NCBI RefSeq assembly: GCF_003253735.1
Contig: NZ_QKYW01000001.1
Location: 682,001-746,000 of the forward strand
Direction: 5' to 3'
Length of the DNA stretch: 64,000 nt
Origin: Pseudomonas sp. URMO17WK12:I2
Lineage (GTDB): Bacteria > Pseudomonadota > Gammaproteobacteria > Pseudomonadales > Pseudomonadaceae
Shown: one piece after another, positions 9,434-18,281 of the stretch
How the letters are laid out: the number at the start of each line of letters is the position of its first letter
How positions within the stretch are numbered: the stretch's first letter is position 1
Made by a program: the position numbers and the translations under genes
Notes under the pieces: generated by a model
Told to the model about the DNA's origin: nothing
Database searches by the model: none
The model's input: the letters and a program-made list of their open reading frames with translations, nothing else

Positions 9434-10471
9434 TCAGCGGGTGCGTGGGTCGAACACCTTGTACAGCGCATCGCTGAGCAGATTGAGGCCGACGAAGATG
9501 AAGCCGATCACCAGCACGCAGCCCATCACCGCATTCATGTCACCGAGCAGCAGGCTGCTGGTCAGGTACTGGCCGAAACCGGGCCAGGCGAACACCGTCT
9601 CGATCAGCACCGCGCCTTCGAGCAACGAGCCGTAGGCCAGCGCCACCACGGTGAGCAGTTGCACCAGGATGTTGCGAAACGCATGCCCCCAGATCACCTT
9701 GCGCCGCGACAGGCCCTTGACCCGGGCGGTGAGGATGTATTCCTGGGAAAGCTGCTCGAGCATGAAACTGCGGGTCATGCGGCTGATGTAGGCCACCGAG
9801 TTGAGACCCAGGATCAGCGCCGGCAGGAGAATGTGCTTGAGGGCACTGGAAAAGGCCTCCCAGTCGCCGGCAATGGCACTGTCGATCAGCAGCATGCCGG
9901 TCACCGAGGGCACCATGCCGTCGTAAGCCAGGTCGATACGCCCGGCGCCACCGGCCCAGCCGAGCCAGGCGTAGAACACCAACAGGCCCATCATGCCCAG
10001 CCAGAAGATCGGCGTGGAGTAACCGAACAGGGTGACCACGCGAGCCAGGTGATCGCCCATACGGCCCTGGTTGGCGGCGGCGAACACACCCAGCGGCAGA
10101 CCGAGCACCACGCCGAAGATGATCGCCAGGGTGGCCAGTTCGATGGTCGCCGGAAACACCCGGGCGATGTCTTCGATCACCGGGTGGCCGGTGAGCAGCG
10201 CATTGCCGAAATCACCCTGGGCGAGGTCGCGCAGGTAGTAGCCGAACTGCACCAGCAGCGGCCGATCCAGCCCCATGGCCTGGTAGACCTGGTCGTAGGT
10301 GGAACTGTCGGCATCCGGGCCGACCACTGCCAGTACCGGGTCGAGTGGCATCACCCGGCCGATGAAGAAGGTCATGGCCAAGAGACCCAGCAGGGTCATC
10401 AGCACCGCACCGAAACGGCGTGAGGTGCCGCCCATCCGCGTGCCGAAGAAAGACGCAGTCGAAGCAAACAT
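9434..10471 (-). CDS. ABC transporter permease, DppB-like
   Basis: 345 residues. A first membrane segment (VLMTLLGLLAMTFFIGRVMPLDPV) is followed by the OppB-type periplasmic segment and the BPD_transp_1 domain. The EAA-type loop LSQEYILTARVKGLSRRKVIWGHAFRN and the end motif DALYKVFDPRTR are typical of the family. It is flanked on both sides by the two binding-protein genes, 58 bp from one and 64 bp from the other. It forms the inner-membrane channel with the DppC-like protein at 6787-7707. Confidence 0.91.
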   Translation of the reverse strand: MFASTASFFGTRMGGTSRRFGAVLMTLLGLLAMTFFIGRVMPLDPVLAVVGPDADSSTYDQVYQAMGLDRPLLVQFGYYLRDLAQGDFGNALLTGHPVIEDIARVFPATIELATLAIIFGVVLGLPLGVFAAANQGRMGDHLARVVTLFGYSTPIFWLGMMGLLVFYAWLGWAGGAGRIDLAYDGMVPSVTGMLLIDSAIAGDWEAFSSALKHILLPALILGLNSVAYISRMTRSFMLEQLSQEYILTARVKGLSRRKVIWGHAFRNILVQLLTVVALAYGSLLEGAVLIETVFAWPGFGQYLTSSLLLGDMNAVMGCVLVIGFIFVGLNLLSDALYKVFDPRTR

Positions 10472-10511
10472 ATGGAGCTCCCGATTGATCGCAGCGAGTT
10501 CGTGTTACCGG

Positions 10512-10529
10512 GGGCGGCGTGAGCCGCCC
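10512..10529 (-). other. Hairpin after the second binding-protein gene
   Basis: GGGCGGC-gtga-GCCGCCC, a 7-bp GC stem with a 4-nt loop just after the stop codon at 10536, without a T-run. Its position matches the hairpin after the other binding-protein gene, which suggests a shared role in mRNA stability or processing. Confidence 0.5.
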
Positions 10530-10535
10530 GGCGGC

Positions 10536-12149
10536 TCAACGTTCCTTGTGCACATCCTTGTAGCGCGTGGTCGCCGCGCTGTGACCGATATAGCCGACCA
10601 CGTCGTGGTAGATCACCACCGTGTCGGTCATCTGCGAGATCGGCATGATGGCGCCGACCTGCTCGTCGTAGAGGTTCTGGAACTGGTGGTACAGATCCAG
10701 CTGCGTCTGCTTGTCCGGTTCGACCTCGGCTTTTTCGATCAGCGCGTTCAGCTCGGGGCTGTAGAACGAGGTGCGCCAGCCCTGGAAGTTGCTCAGCTTG
10801 GCTTCGTCCCGGTTGTCCGGGTTGTAGACCAGGGTGCGCAGGCTGGAATGCGGATGACGCTCGGCGCCACCACCACCACGACCGACGATGATGTCGAAGG
10901 TGCGCTCGCGCATGGAGCCATACACCTGGGTGCCGGTTCCGGTGACGATGCGCGCCTTGATGCCAGCCTGGGCCAGGGTCGACTGCAGACTGGAGGCGAT
11001 ATTGATGAACGGCGGCTCGGCGAGCACGCGGATGGTGGTCTGGAAACCGTTCGGGTAACCGGCTTCGGCCAGCAGCTTCTTGGCCTCCTCGACGTTCAGG
11101 CGGTAGCCCGGGTCATCCAGGCGCGCCGGCAGGCCGAGCGGCATCGGACGCTGGTTGAGGGTGCCGTAATGCGGCATCACCACATCGTTGATGCCCTGGT
11201 AGTCGATCAGTGAACGAACCGCCTTGCGCACGCGGGCGTCGGCGAACATCGGCTGCTTGGTGCTCAGCGCCACGTAATAAAGGGTGCCACGCTGCACGGT
11301 CTGGGTCTTGACCTTGTCCGAGCTGCTCAGGGCGGTGATGTCCGGTGCGGACATGCCGCGGGCGATGTCCAGGTCACCCCGCTCGACCATCAGGCGCAGT
11401 GACTGCGACTCGGTCATGTTGCGCATCACCACACGCTTGAGCTTGGCCGGGCCGCCCCAGTAGTCCTCGAAGCGGGTCATCAGAATCACGTCGTTGGCGC
11501 GCCAGGCGTTGAGCACGAACGGCCCGCTGCCCGCCGCGTTGGTGGTCAGCCAGGCACCACCCATGTCGCCGTTCTTGGCGTGCTTGAGCACTTCTTTCTT
11601 GTCGAGAATGAAGGCACTGGGCGACGTGGCCAGGGTATTGAGCACCAGCATCGGGTCGGTCGGACGAGCCAGCTCGATCACCACGGTGCGGTCGTCGGTG
11701 GCGCGGATCTGTTGCTCGACGTTATCGGCGGTGAAGCCGTAGGCCTTCCAGGTCGAGGCAAGCGCCAGGTTGAGCTTGAGCACGCGCTGCAGCGACCAGA
11801 TTACGTCCTCGGCGGTCAGCTCGTTGCCGGAATGGAACTTGACGCCGCTGCGCAGGTGAAAGGTCAGGGTCTTGTGGTCATCGCTGATTTCCCAGCGCTC
11901 GGCCAGCGCCGGTACCAGGTTGTCCGGCGCGGCGGCGTCCTGCACCAGCAACATGTCGTACAGGTTGGCATTCACCTCGGACACGTCCAGGCCGGTCGCG
12001 GCCGCTGGGTCGAGGGACAGCAGGTTGATCATGCTCATGCCGACGATCAGCTGGTCGGCAGGCGTCTTGGCCTGCACCGCGGTCGCGGAGCCGAGGGCCA
12101 GGGTAGCGGCCAGCAGGCCCGCTACCAGGTGCGGAATTGGTTTGATCAT
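10536..12149 (-). CDS. ABC transporter substrate-binding protein, family 5 (copy 2)
   Basis: 537 residues with a signal peptide ending TAVQA|KTPAD. It carries the same family-5 blocks as copy 1: LTFHLRSGVKFHSGNELTAEDV, VRKAVRSLIDYQGI and FINIASSLQSTLAQAGI. It is the first transporter gene after the enolase-superfamily enzyme and precedes the DppB-like permease. Differences from copy 1 are concentrated in the central ligand region (residues about 230-290) and the C-terminus, so the two may bind related but different ligands and share one permease. A short GGGGAERHPHSSLRT loop differs clearly from GAERYPHPYFSLRT in copy 1. Confidence 0.9.
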   Translation of the reverse strand: MIKPIPHLVAGLLAATLALGSATAVQAKTPADQLIVGMSMINLLSLDPAAATGLDVSEVNANLYDMLLVQDAAAPDNLVPALAERWEISDDHKTLTFHLRSGVKFHSGNELTAEDVIWSLQRVLKLNLALASTWKAYGFTADNVEQQIRATDDRTVVIELARPTDPMLVLNTLATSPSAFILDKKEVLKHAKNGDMGGAWLTTNAAGSGPFVLNAWRANDVILMTRFEDYWGGPAKLKRVVMRNMTESQSLRLMVERGDLDIARGMSAPDITALSSSDKVKTQTVQRGTLYYVALSTKQPMFADARVRKAVRSLIDYQGINDVVMPHYGTLNQRPMPLGLPARLDDPGYRLNVEEAKKLLAEAGYPNGFQTTIRVLAEPPFINIASSLQSTLAQAGIKARIVTGTGTQVYGSMRERTFDIIVGRGGGGAERHPHSSLRTLVYNPDNRDEAKLSNFQGWRTSFYSPELNALIEKAEVEPDKQTQLDLYHQFQNLYDEQVGAIMPISQMTDTVVIYHDVVGYIGHSAATTRYKDVHKER

Positions 12150-12187
12150 GAGATAGCCTTCTTATAGTTATTCGACTCTCAGAAACA

Positions 12188-12209
12188 GCGCAGCCGCGGT
12201 CGGCTGCGC
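12188..12209 (-). other. Hairpin after the enolase-superfamily gene
   Basis: GCGCAGCC-gcggtc-GGCTGCGC, an 8-bp stem with a 6-nt loop 10 bp after the stop at 12219 and without a T-run. It is the third stem of this type in the operon. Confidence 0.5.
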
Positions 12210-12218
12210 GCCGGTACA

Positions 12219-13373
12219 TCAGTACCGGGTGACGGTATTGGTCTCGATGTAGGCGAAGTTGATGTCCTCGCCCAGTCCCGGACGATCCGGCAGGTGCACG
12301 TAGCCGTCGCTGTCCATCGGGTCGACGATGCTGTTCAGGTAGGCAGGCACGTCGTCATAGTCGAGGAATGGGTGCAGCAGGCCGCGCTCGTACCAGTCGC
12401 AGTTCTTGATCGCACCGACCACCGCCAGGTTGGCGGCGCCGTTACCGTGGATCTCGCAATGCATGCCATAGGCTTCGGCCAGGTGCGCGACCTTCAGGCA
12501 AGGCGCGATGCCACCGACCCCGGCCACGCCGGCGCGCAGGATGTCACAGGCGCCCTGCCCGACCCAACTGGCGCGGCTCATGTACTTGCCACCGAGGGAT
12601 TCCGGGCCCAGTACCGGGATGTCGAGGTTGGCCGCCAGCCACGCATAGGACTCGGCGGATTCCTCCATCATCGGCTCTTCGAACCAGGCGAAGTCGAGCT
12701 TCTCCAATTCGCGGCCGATGTACAGCGCGTCGGTGCGGCTGTACCAGTGGTAGCCATCGAGCATCAGGGCGATGTCCGGGCCGACCGCCTCGCGCACCGC
12801 GGCGCAGGCACGCACGTCCATCTTCGGGTCCGGCGCGAAGGAGATCGGCGGCATCCAGGTGTGCAGCTTGATCGCCTTGTAGCCGCGGGCGACCAGTTGC
12901 TCGGCGAAGCGGCCGTACTCCTCGGGCGTCGACAGGCCGCCCGGCAGGTCGTCGCCACACATGGTCGACCCATAGGCCAGCACCTTGTCGCGGTAGCCGC
13001 CAATCAGCTTGTGCACCGGCTGCTTGAATTTGCGCCCTGCCCAGTCCCACAGCGCCTGCTCGACCAGTGCCAACGCGCGGTCGGTCAACTGACTGGCGCT
13101 GCCGCGCTGCCAGTGGGCCAGGTCTTGCCAGATCTTCTCGCGATCCATGACGTTCTGGCCGACCAGCACCTTGCGCACGAAGCTGTCGATGATGTGCGGA
13201 CGAATCAGCTCGGGCGCGCCGAAGGCATAGCCTTCCACGCCGTCTTCAGTGGCGATGCGCAGCATGGCCATCTTGGCCAGCGACTCTTCGCCCGGGTGGG
13301 CGTGCCCGGCAGCGTCGACACTGCGGCGGGTGGGAAAGGTGAAAACCTCGACATTGACCTGGGTGATCTTCAT
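12219..13373 (-). CDS. Enolase-superfamily (mandelate racemase group) dehydratase/racemase-like enzyme
   Basis: 384 residues with an N-terminal capping domain (1-125) and a TIM barrel. Metal ligands are visible as D206 (MLDGYH), E232 (FEEP) and E258 (GPESL). The base motif after the second strand is K169-L-H171, not the common K-x-K, and H309 (EIHGNG) is the candidate base of the opposite strand. The Asp that normally pairs with this His, in the stretch QPD, is replaced (ILRAGVAGVGG). Such enzymes abstract the proton alpha to a carboxylate; most genomic relatives dehydrate acid sugars. It is the first gene of the transporter operon, so it probably acts on the imported compound. Substrate unknown. 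Confidence 0.8.
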   Translation of the reverse strand: MKITQVNVEVFTFPTRRSVDAAGHAHPGEESLAKMAMLRIATEDGVEGYAFGAPELIRPHIIDSFVRKVLVGQNVMDREKIWQDLAHWQRGSASQLTDRALALVEQALWDWAGRKFKQPVHKLIGGYRDKVLAYGSTMCGDDLPGGLSTPEEYGRFAEQLVARGYKAIKLHTWMPPISFAPDPKMDVRACAAVREAVGPDIALMLDGYHWYSRTDALYIGRELEKLDFAWFEEPMMEESAESYAWLAANLDIPVLGPESLGGKYMSRASWVGQGACDILRAGVAGVGGIAPCLKVAHLAEAYGMHCEIHGNGAANLAVVGAIKNCDWYERGLLHPFLDYDDVPAYLNSIVDPMDSDGYVHLPDRPGLGEDINFAYIETNTVTRY

Positions 13374-13413
13374 TGAGCGCGCCTTGGATCTTGTGATTAT
13401 TTGAGTGGCCCGA

Positions 13414-13429
13414 TGTATGTTGTCATACA
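13414..13429. promoter_or_regulatory. Inverted repeat upstream of the uptake operon, candidate GntR operator
   Basis: TGTATG-ttgt-CATACA is a perfect 6-bp inverted repeat 41 bp upstream of the enolase-superfamily start codon. Its right half (ATGTTGTCATACAGC at 13418) recurs with one change at 13706-13720. FCD-type GntR proteins commonly bind short TGT...ACA palindromes, so this is the best operator candidate for the regulator at 2982. The rest of the 13374-13792 gap is AT-rich near 13540-13600 and otherwise without clear features. Confidence 0.5.
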
Positions 13430-13705
13430 GCGAATGAGCAGATAATTGCGCTAATCAAAAACGCTGTCAAGAAGCTGTAAAGAAGAATCTCACTGTGCAG
13501 AAGCATGCGAAAGTGCCATCACGGGCATGCCTATGGCGCTCATGTAAAATAAATTTATTCTTATAATTCATATAGTTAAAAATAAATCCAATACTATAAA
13601 GCCCGCCCCATCATCCTATTTCAATCAAACCCATACCTGCTGATAACCGCCACCTATGGCAAAAATGGCATAGCTTCACCTTGCCGAAAAAAAGACAACC
13701 TAACC

Positions 13706-13720
13706 ATGTTGTCGTACAGC
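13706..13720. promoter_or_regulatory. Second copy of the TGTTGTCRTACAGC motif
   Basis: ATGTTGTCGTACAGC differs at one base from the motif at 13418-13432. A pair of sites about 290 bp apart would permit looping by a dimeric regulator, but this is inference from the repeat only. Confidence 0.35.
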
Positions 13721-13751
13721 AGCGCTTGCCATGAGGTAAATTGCAGGCAAC

Positions 13752-13774
13752 AAAAAACCGCGCCATTGCGCGGT
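13752..13774 (-). terminator. Intrinsic terminator of the Pmp3-family gene
   Basis: ACCGCGC-aatg-GCGCGGT on the minus strand (7-bp stem, 4-nt loop) is followed directly by six T residues, 19 bp after the stop codon at 13793. Confidence 0.85.
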
Positions 13775-13792
13775 CTCGATGAGGCGTCAGGC

Positions 13793-13951
13793 CTAGCGTT
13801 TGGCGATGATGTACACCGCGTGAATGATGCCCGGGAAGTAGCCACACAGCGTCAGGAGGATGTTCAGCCAGAAGGCGCCGCCGAAGCCGACCTGCAGAAA
13901 AACGCCGAGCGGCGGAAGAAGAATGGCGATCAAAATGCGGATCAGGTCCAT
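13793..13951 (-). CDS. YqaE/Pmp3-family small membrane protein
   Basis: 52 residues: two hydrophobic helices (LIRILIAILLPPLGVFLQVG and WLNILLTLCGYFPGIIHAVY) joined by a short turn, the usual Pmp3/YqaE plan. Key family signs are the PPLGVFLQ stretch and GYFPGIIHA. These proteolipids are membrane stress proteins, in fungi and plants linked to membrane potential under salt or cold; the bacterial role is not well defined. I start at MDLIRIL because the longer frame (to 14026) adds a non-hydrophobic, non-conserved leader. It is a single-gene unit with its own terminator. Confidence 0.87.
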   Translation of the reverse strand: MDLIRILIAILLPPLGVFLQVGFGGAFWLNILLTLCGYFPGIIHAVYIIAKR

Positions 13952-14156
13952 GGAGTGCGTCCTGTAGAGGTTGGCCCGGCTGGGCGATACCCCACAATCG
14001 ACTGACTCAGGCGACATCCGGTTCAAGAAAAATCATGCACACACTGCAACACCATGATGCCCAGCACGGCGCCGGCGAGGCTTTCGCATCGTCGTGCGGA
14101 GTCTATAGTGTGCTGGCCCTGTCTATAACCGCTCCACCCCTTTCAGGAGAGCTTCC

Positions 14157-14711
14157 ATGAGCAAAACCTACAACGTGGCCGTACTGGTCGGCAGCCTGCG
14201 CAAGGCGTCGATCAATCGCAAGCTGGCGCTGGCATTGGCCGACCTGGCCCCGCAGAACCTGAAACTGGAGATCGTCGAAATCGGCGAGCTGCCGCTCTAC
14301 AACGAAGACATCGACGTCGATCCGGCACCGGCTGCCTACAGCACCTTTCGCAACGCGCTCAAAGCCGCTGACGCCGTGTTGTTCGTGACCCCCGAATACA
14401 ACCGCTCGATTCCCGCCCCAATGAAGAATGCCGTAGACGTGGCCTCGCGCCCTTATGGGCAGAGCGCCCTGAGCGGCAAACCCGCTGGCGTGGTCAGCGC
14501 CTCGCCAGGCGCCATCGGTGGCTTCGGTGCCAACCACCAGCTGCGCCAGGCCCTGGTGTTTCTCGACATGCCGCTACTGCAGCAGCCGGAAGCCTATCTG
14601 GGCGGTGCGGGCAATTTCTTCGACGAAAACGGCAAGCTGAACGACAGCATCAAGCCCTTCCTGCAGAAGTACATCGATACCTTCGCCGCCTGGGTCGAAA
14701 AGACCGCATAA
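14157..14711 (+). CDS. NADPH-dependent FMN reductase (ChrR/YieF family)
   Basis: 184 residues, a flavodoxin-like fold. The FMN phosphate loop is GSLRKASINRKLA near residues 12-24, followed by LFVTPEYNRSIPAPMKNAVDVASRP, the conserved PEYN signature of the family. Related enzymes reduce quinones and, as side reactions, chromate and other metals or azo compounds; a defence role against redox-cycling compounds is usual. A good AGGAG site (14144-14148) precedes the ATG. It is followed by its own intrinsic terminator and so forms a single-gene unit. Confidence 0.9.
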   Translation: MSKTYNVAVLVGSLRKASINRKLALALADLAPQNLKLEIVEIGELPLYNEDIDVDPAPAAYSTFRNALKAADAVLFVTPEYNRSIPAPMKNAVDVASRPYGQSALSGKPAGVVSASPGAIGGFGANHQLRQALVFLDMPLLQQPEAYLGGAGNFFDENGKLNDSIKPFLQKYIDTFAAWVEKTA

Positions 14712-14727
14712 CACCTGGCGCACCACG

Positions 14728-14757
14728 CAAGAGCCGACTCCCTGGCTCTTGTTTTTT
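14728..14757 (+). terminator. Intrinsic terminator after the FMN reductase
   Basis: CAAGAGCC/GGCTCTTG stem (14728-14735 with 14744-14751) followed by TTTTTT, 17 bp after the stop codon. Confidence 0.9.
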
Positions 14758-14771
14758 CTCGCGCAAAAAGA

Positions 14772-14793
14772 AAACCCCGCCGAGGCGGGGTTT
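14772..14793 (-). terminator. GC-rich hairpin serving the convergent acyl-CoA dehydrogenase transcript
   Basis: AAACCCCGC/GCGGGGTTT 9-bp stem with a 4-nt loop. On the minus strand it runs into TTTTCTTTTT, so it can end transcripts from the dehydrogenase gene at 14977; together with the plus-strand terminator it insulates the two convergent units. Confidence 0.75.
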
Positions 14794-14940
14794 ACAGACT
14801 CTGTTCTGACATCCTTGATCAGCGCGCCATCCTGGCACCTTCCCACGTATCCCTGTCTGCTTCAGTGCGCTTCCTGCGCTAAGTCCTTGAAGTGAAGATT
14901 ACGCCTCAGGCTCAAACGCCAATAGTGGGCAAAGGCAGAA

Positions 14941-14968
14941 CCACGTGTAAGCAATCGCCTACACGTGG
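14941..14968 (-). other. Hairpin directly after the first acyl-CoA dehydrogenase gene
   Basis: CCACGTGTA pairs with TACACGTGG (9 bp, 10-nt loop) 8 bp after the stop codon at 14977. No T-run follows on the minus strand, so it is an RNA 3'-end stabiliser or weak terminator at best. Confidence 0.45.
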
Positions 14969-14976
14969 CTCGCGCG

Positions 14977-16752
<1,776 letters not shown>

Positions 16753-16846
16753 GGGAAGTCCTCGGTAGTACGGTCAGAAGCCGAGTCTAGCCCAACAACT
16801 TTTCAGACACATAGGGTCGTGTCGTGACCGATCGGCCACTGATCGA

Positions 16847-18139
16847 TCAACCCGGATCGGCCTTCAACTTGACCGCGCCGCGCCTGCGCTGCACCTGGCT
16901 GCTAACGCAGTTACGGCCGGCACTCTTGGCGCCATAAAGCGCCTTGTCGGCGGCCTTGAGCACCTCCTCCACGCTGCGATGCTGGCTGCTTGACTGCGCT
17001 ACGCCGATGCTGACCGTCACCGCTACCTGAGAAGCCCCCGAGCCGGCGCGACGCTGGCGTCCCAGCTTGTCGTCGACAGGACGTTGCTGGCGATCGCGCA
17101 GCTGGATCTGGTAGCGCTCCACCGCCTGGCGCACCGCCTCGAGGTGGGGCAGGCATTGCTGGATGTCCTTGCCGGCGAATACCAGGGTGAACTCCTCGCC
17201 ACCATAGCGATACACCTTGCCGCCACCGCCCACCTTGCGCAGCTGGCTGGCGACCACACGCAGCACCTGATCGCCGACGTCATGGCCATGGGTGTCGTTG
17301 AATCGCTTGAAATGATCCACGTCGGCCATGGCGATCACGTAGTTGCGCCCCAGGCGTTGCAAACGCTCGTTGAGCGCGCGGCGCCCGGGCAGGCCGGTCA
17401 GCTCGTCACGAAAGGCCATCTGGTAGGCCTCGTGAGCCACTCCGACGACGATCATCAGCATCACCACGCTGGACATCACCTGCAGCGCATGGGGCTGGAT
17501 GAAGGTATTGGGCAGCATCCACAACAGCGCCAGCGCCCCTACCAGTTGCACGGCATGCACCGGCCGCGGCGTGCGCAGGTACTGGATCAGCAGCGCGATG
17601 ATCACCACCAGGAACACCGGGTAGGCCAGCTGCACCAGGCTCATCCATTCGGCATGCAGGGATGGCCAGCGGATCACCGAAAGCCACTGTTCCAGGCCGT
17701 GGGGATAACGCCGCGCCAGCGCTGCCGCCACGCCACCGACCGCCAGCAGGACGGCCGCCCGAGCGACCAGATCCTGAATCAGGTGGGTACGCTCGCGCCA
17801 CAGCGCGAACAGGCCATAGAGTGCAGGTAACAGCAGGCTGCTGAGGTGAAACACCAGCGCCGCGTCCTCACGCACGCGGCCAAACTCACGGTAGTAATCG
17901 GCCTGCTCGTCGAGCAGGAAGTAGCCCAGGTACAGCACCAGCAGCATGAACAGTTCGCGCTGGCGGCCATAGACCACGCAGAAGGTGCCGCCGAGCAGCA
18001 GCAACGAGGTGGGCAGTACGTTGAACAGCGAGGTGAAGAAATCGGTCAGGGTCGGCAGGGTCGCGGCCAGCAAACCGCCGCCGAGCAGCAGCAATGCCGG
18101 TAGAAAATGCCCCAAGCGCAACGCGACGAGACGCGGCAA
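16847..18139 (-). CDS. Membrane-bound diguanylate cyclase (GGDEF)
   Basis: 430 residues from the TTG at 18139, preceded by GCGGAG at good spacing; the open frame extends to another TTG at 18235, but that lies against the terminator of the previous gene. About seven membrane segments are followed by a GGDEF domain with DELTGLPGRRALNERL, IAMADVDHFKRFND and an intact GGEEF active site. It should make c-di-GMP from two GTP. No RxxD inhibitory site is found five residues before GGEEF (the stretch is GGGGKVYRY), so it may lack product inhibition. The N-terminal sensor region matches no domain I can name. The gene lies between two acyl-CoA dehydrogenase genes on the same strand. Confidence 0.82.
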   Translation of the reverse strand: MPRLVALRLGHFLPALLLLGGGLLAATLPTLTDFFTSLFNVLPTSLLLLGGTFCVVYGRQRELFMLLVLYLGYFLLDEQADYYREFGRVREDAALVFHLSSLLLPALYGLFALWRERTHLIQDLVARAAVLLAVGGVAAALARRYPHGLEQWLSVIRWPSLHAEWMSLVQLAYPVFLVVIIALLIQYLRTPRPVHAVQLVGALALLWMLPNTFIQPHALQVMSSVVMLMIVVGVAHEAYQMAFRDELTGLPGRRALNERLQRLGRNYVIAMADVDHFKRFNDTHGHDVGDQVLRVVASQLRKVGGGGKVYRYGGEEFTLVFAGKDIQQCLPHLEAVRQAVERYQIQLRDRQQRPVDDKLGRQRRAGSGASQVAVTVSIGVAQSSSQHRSVEEVLKAADKALYGAKSAGRNCVSSQVQRRRGAVKLKADPG

Positions 18140-18236
18140 GGCGAGCTCCGCAATGACCGAAAAAAGAGACTGGCATTTTGCCTGTAATTGCCTGCCGACG
18201 CACGCCGGCACTATCCGGATCCTGCCCAGCGCCAAT

Positions 18237-18264
18237 AAAAAACCGCGGCACTCGGGCCGCGGTT
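18237..18264 (-). terminator. Intrinsic terminator of the second acyl-CoA dehydrogenase
   Basis: AACCGCGG/CCGCGGTT 8-bp stem (18241-18248 with 18257-18264) and an 8-nt loop; the minus strand continues as TTTTTTATT. It lies 17 bp after the stop and ends the transcript before the cyclase gene. Confidence 0.88.
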
Positions 18265-18281
18265 CAGGAGTCGCTGAAGGA

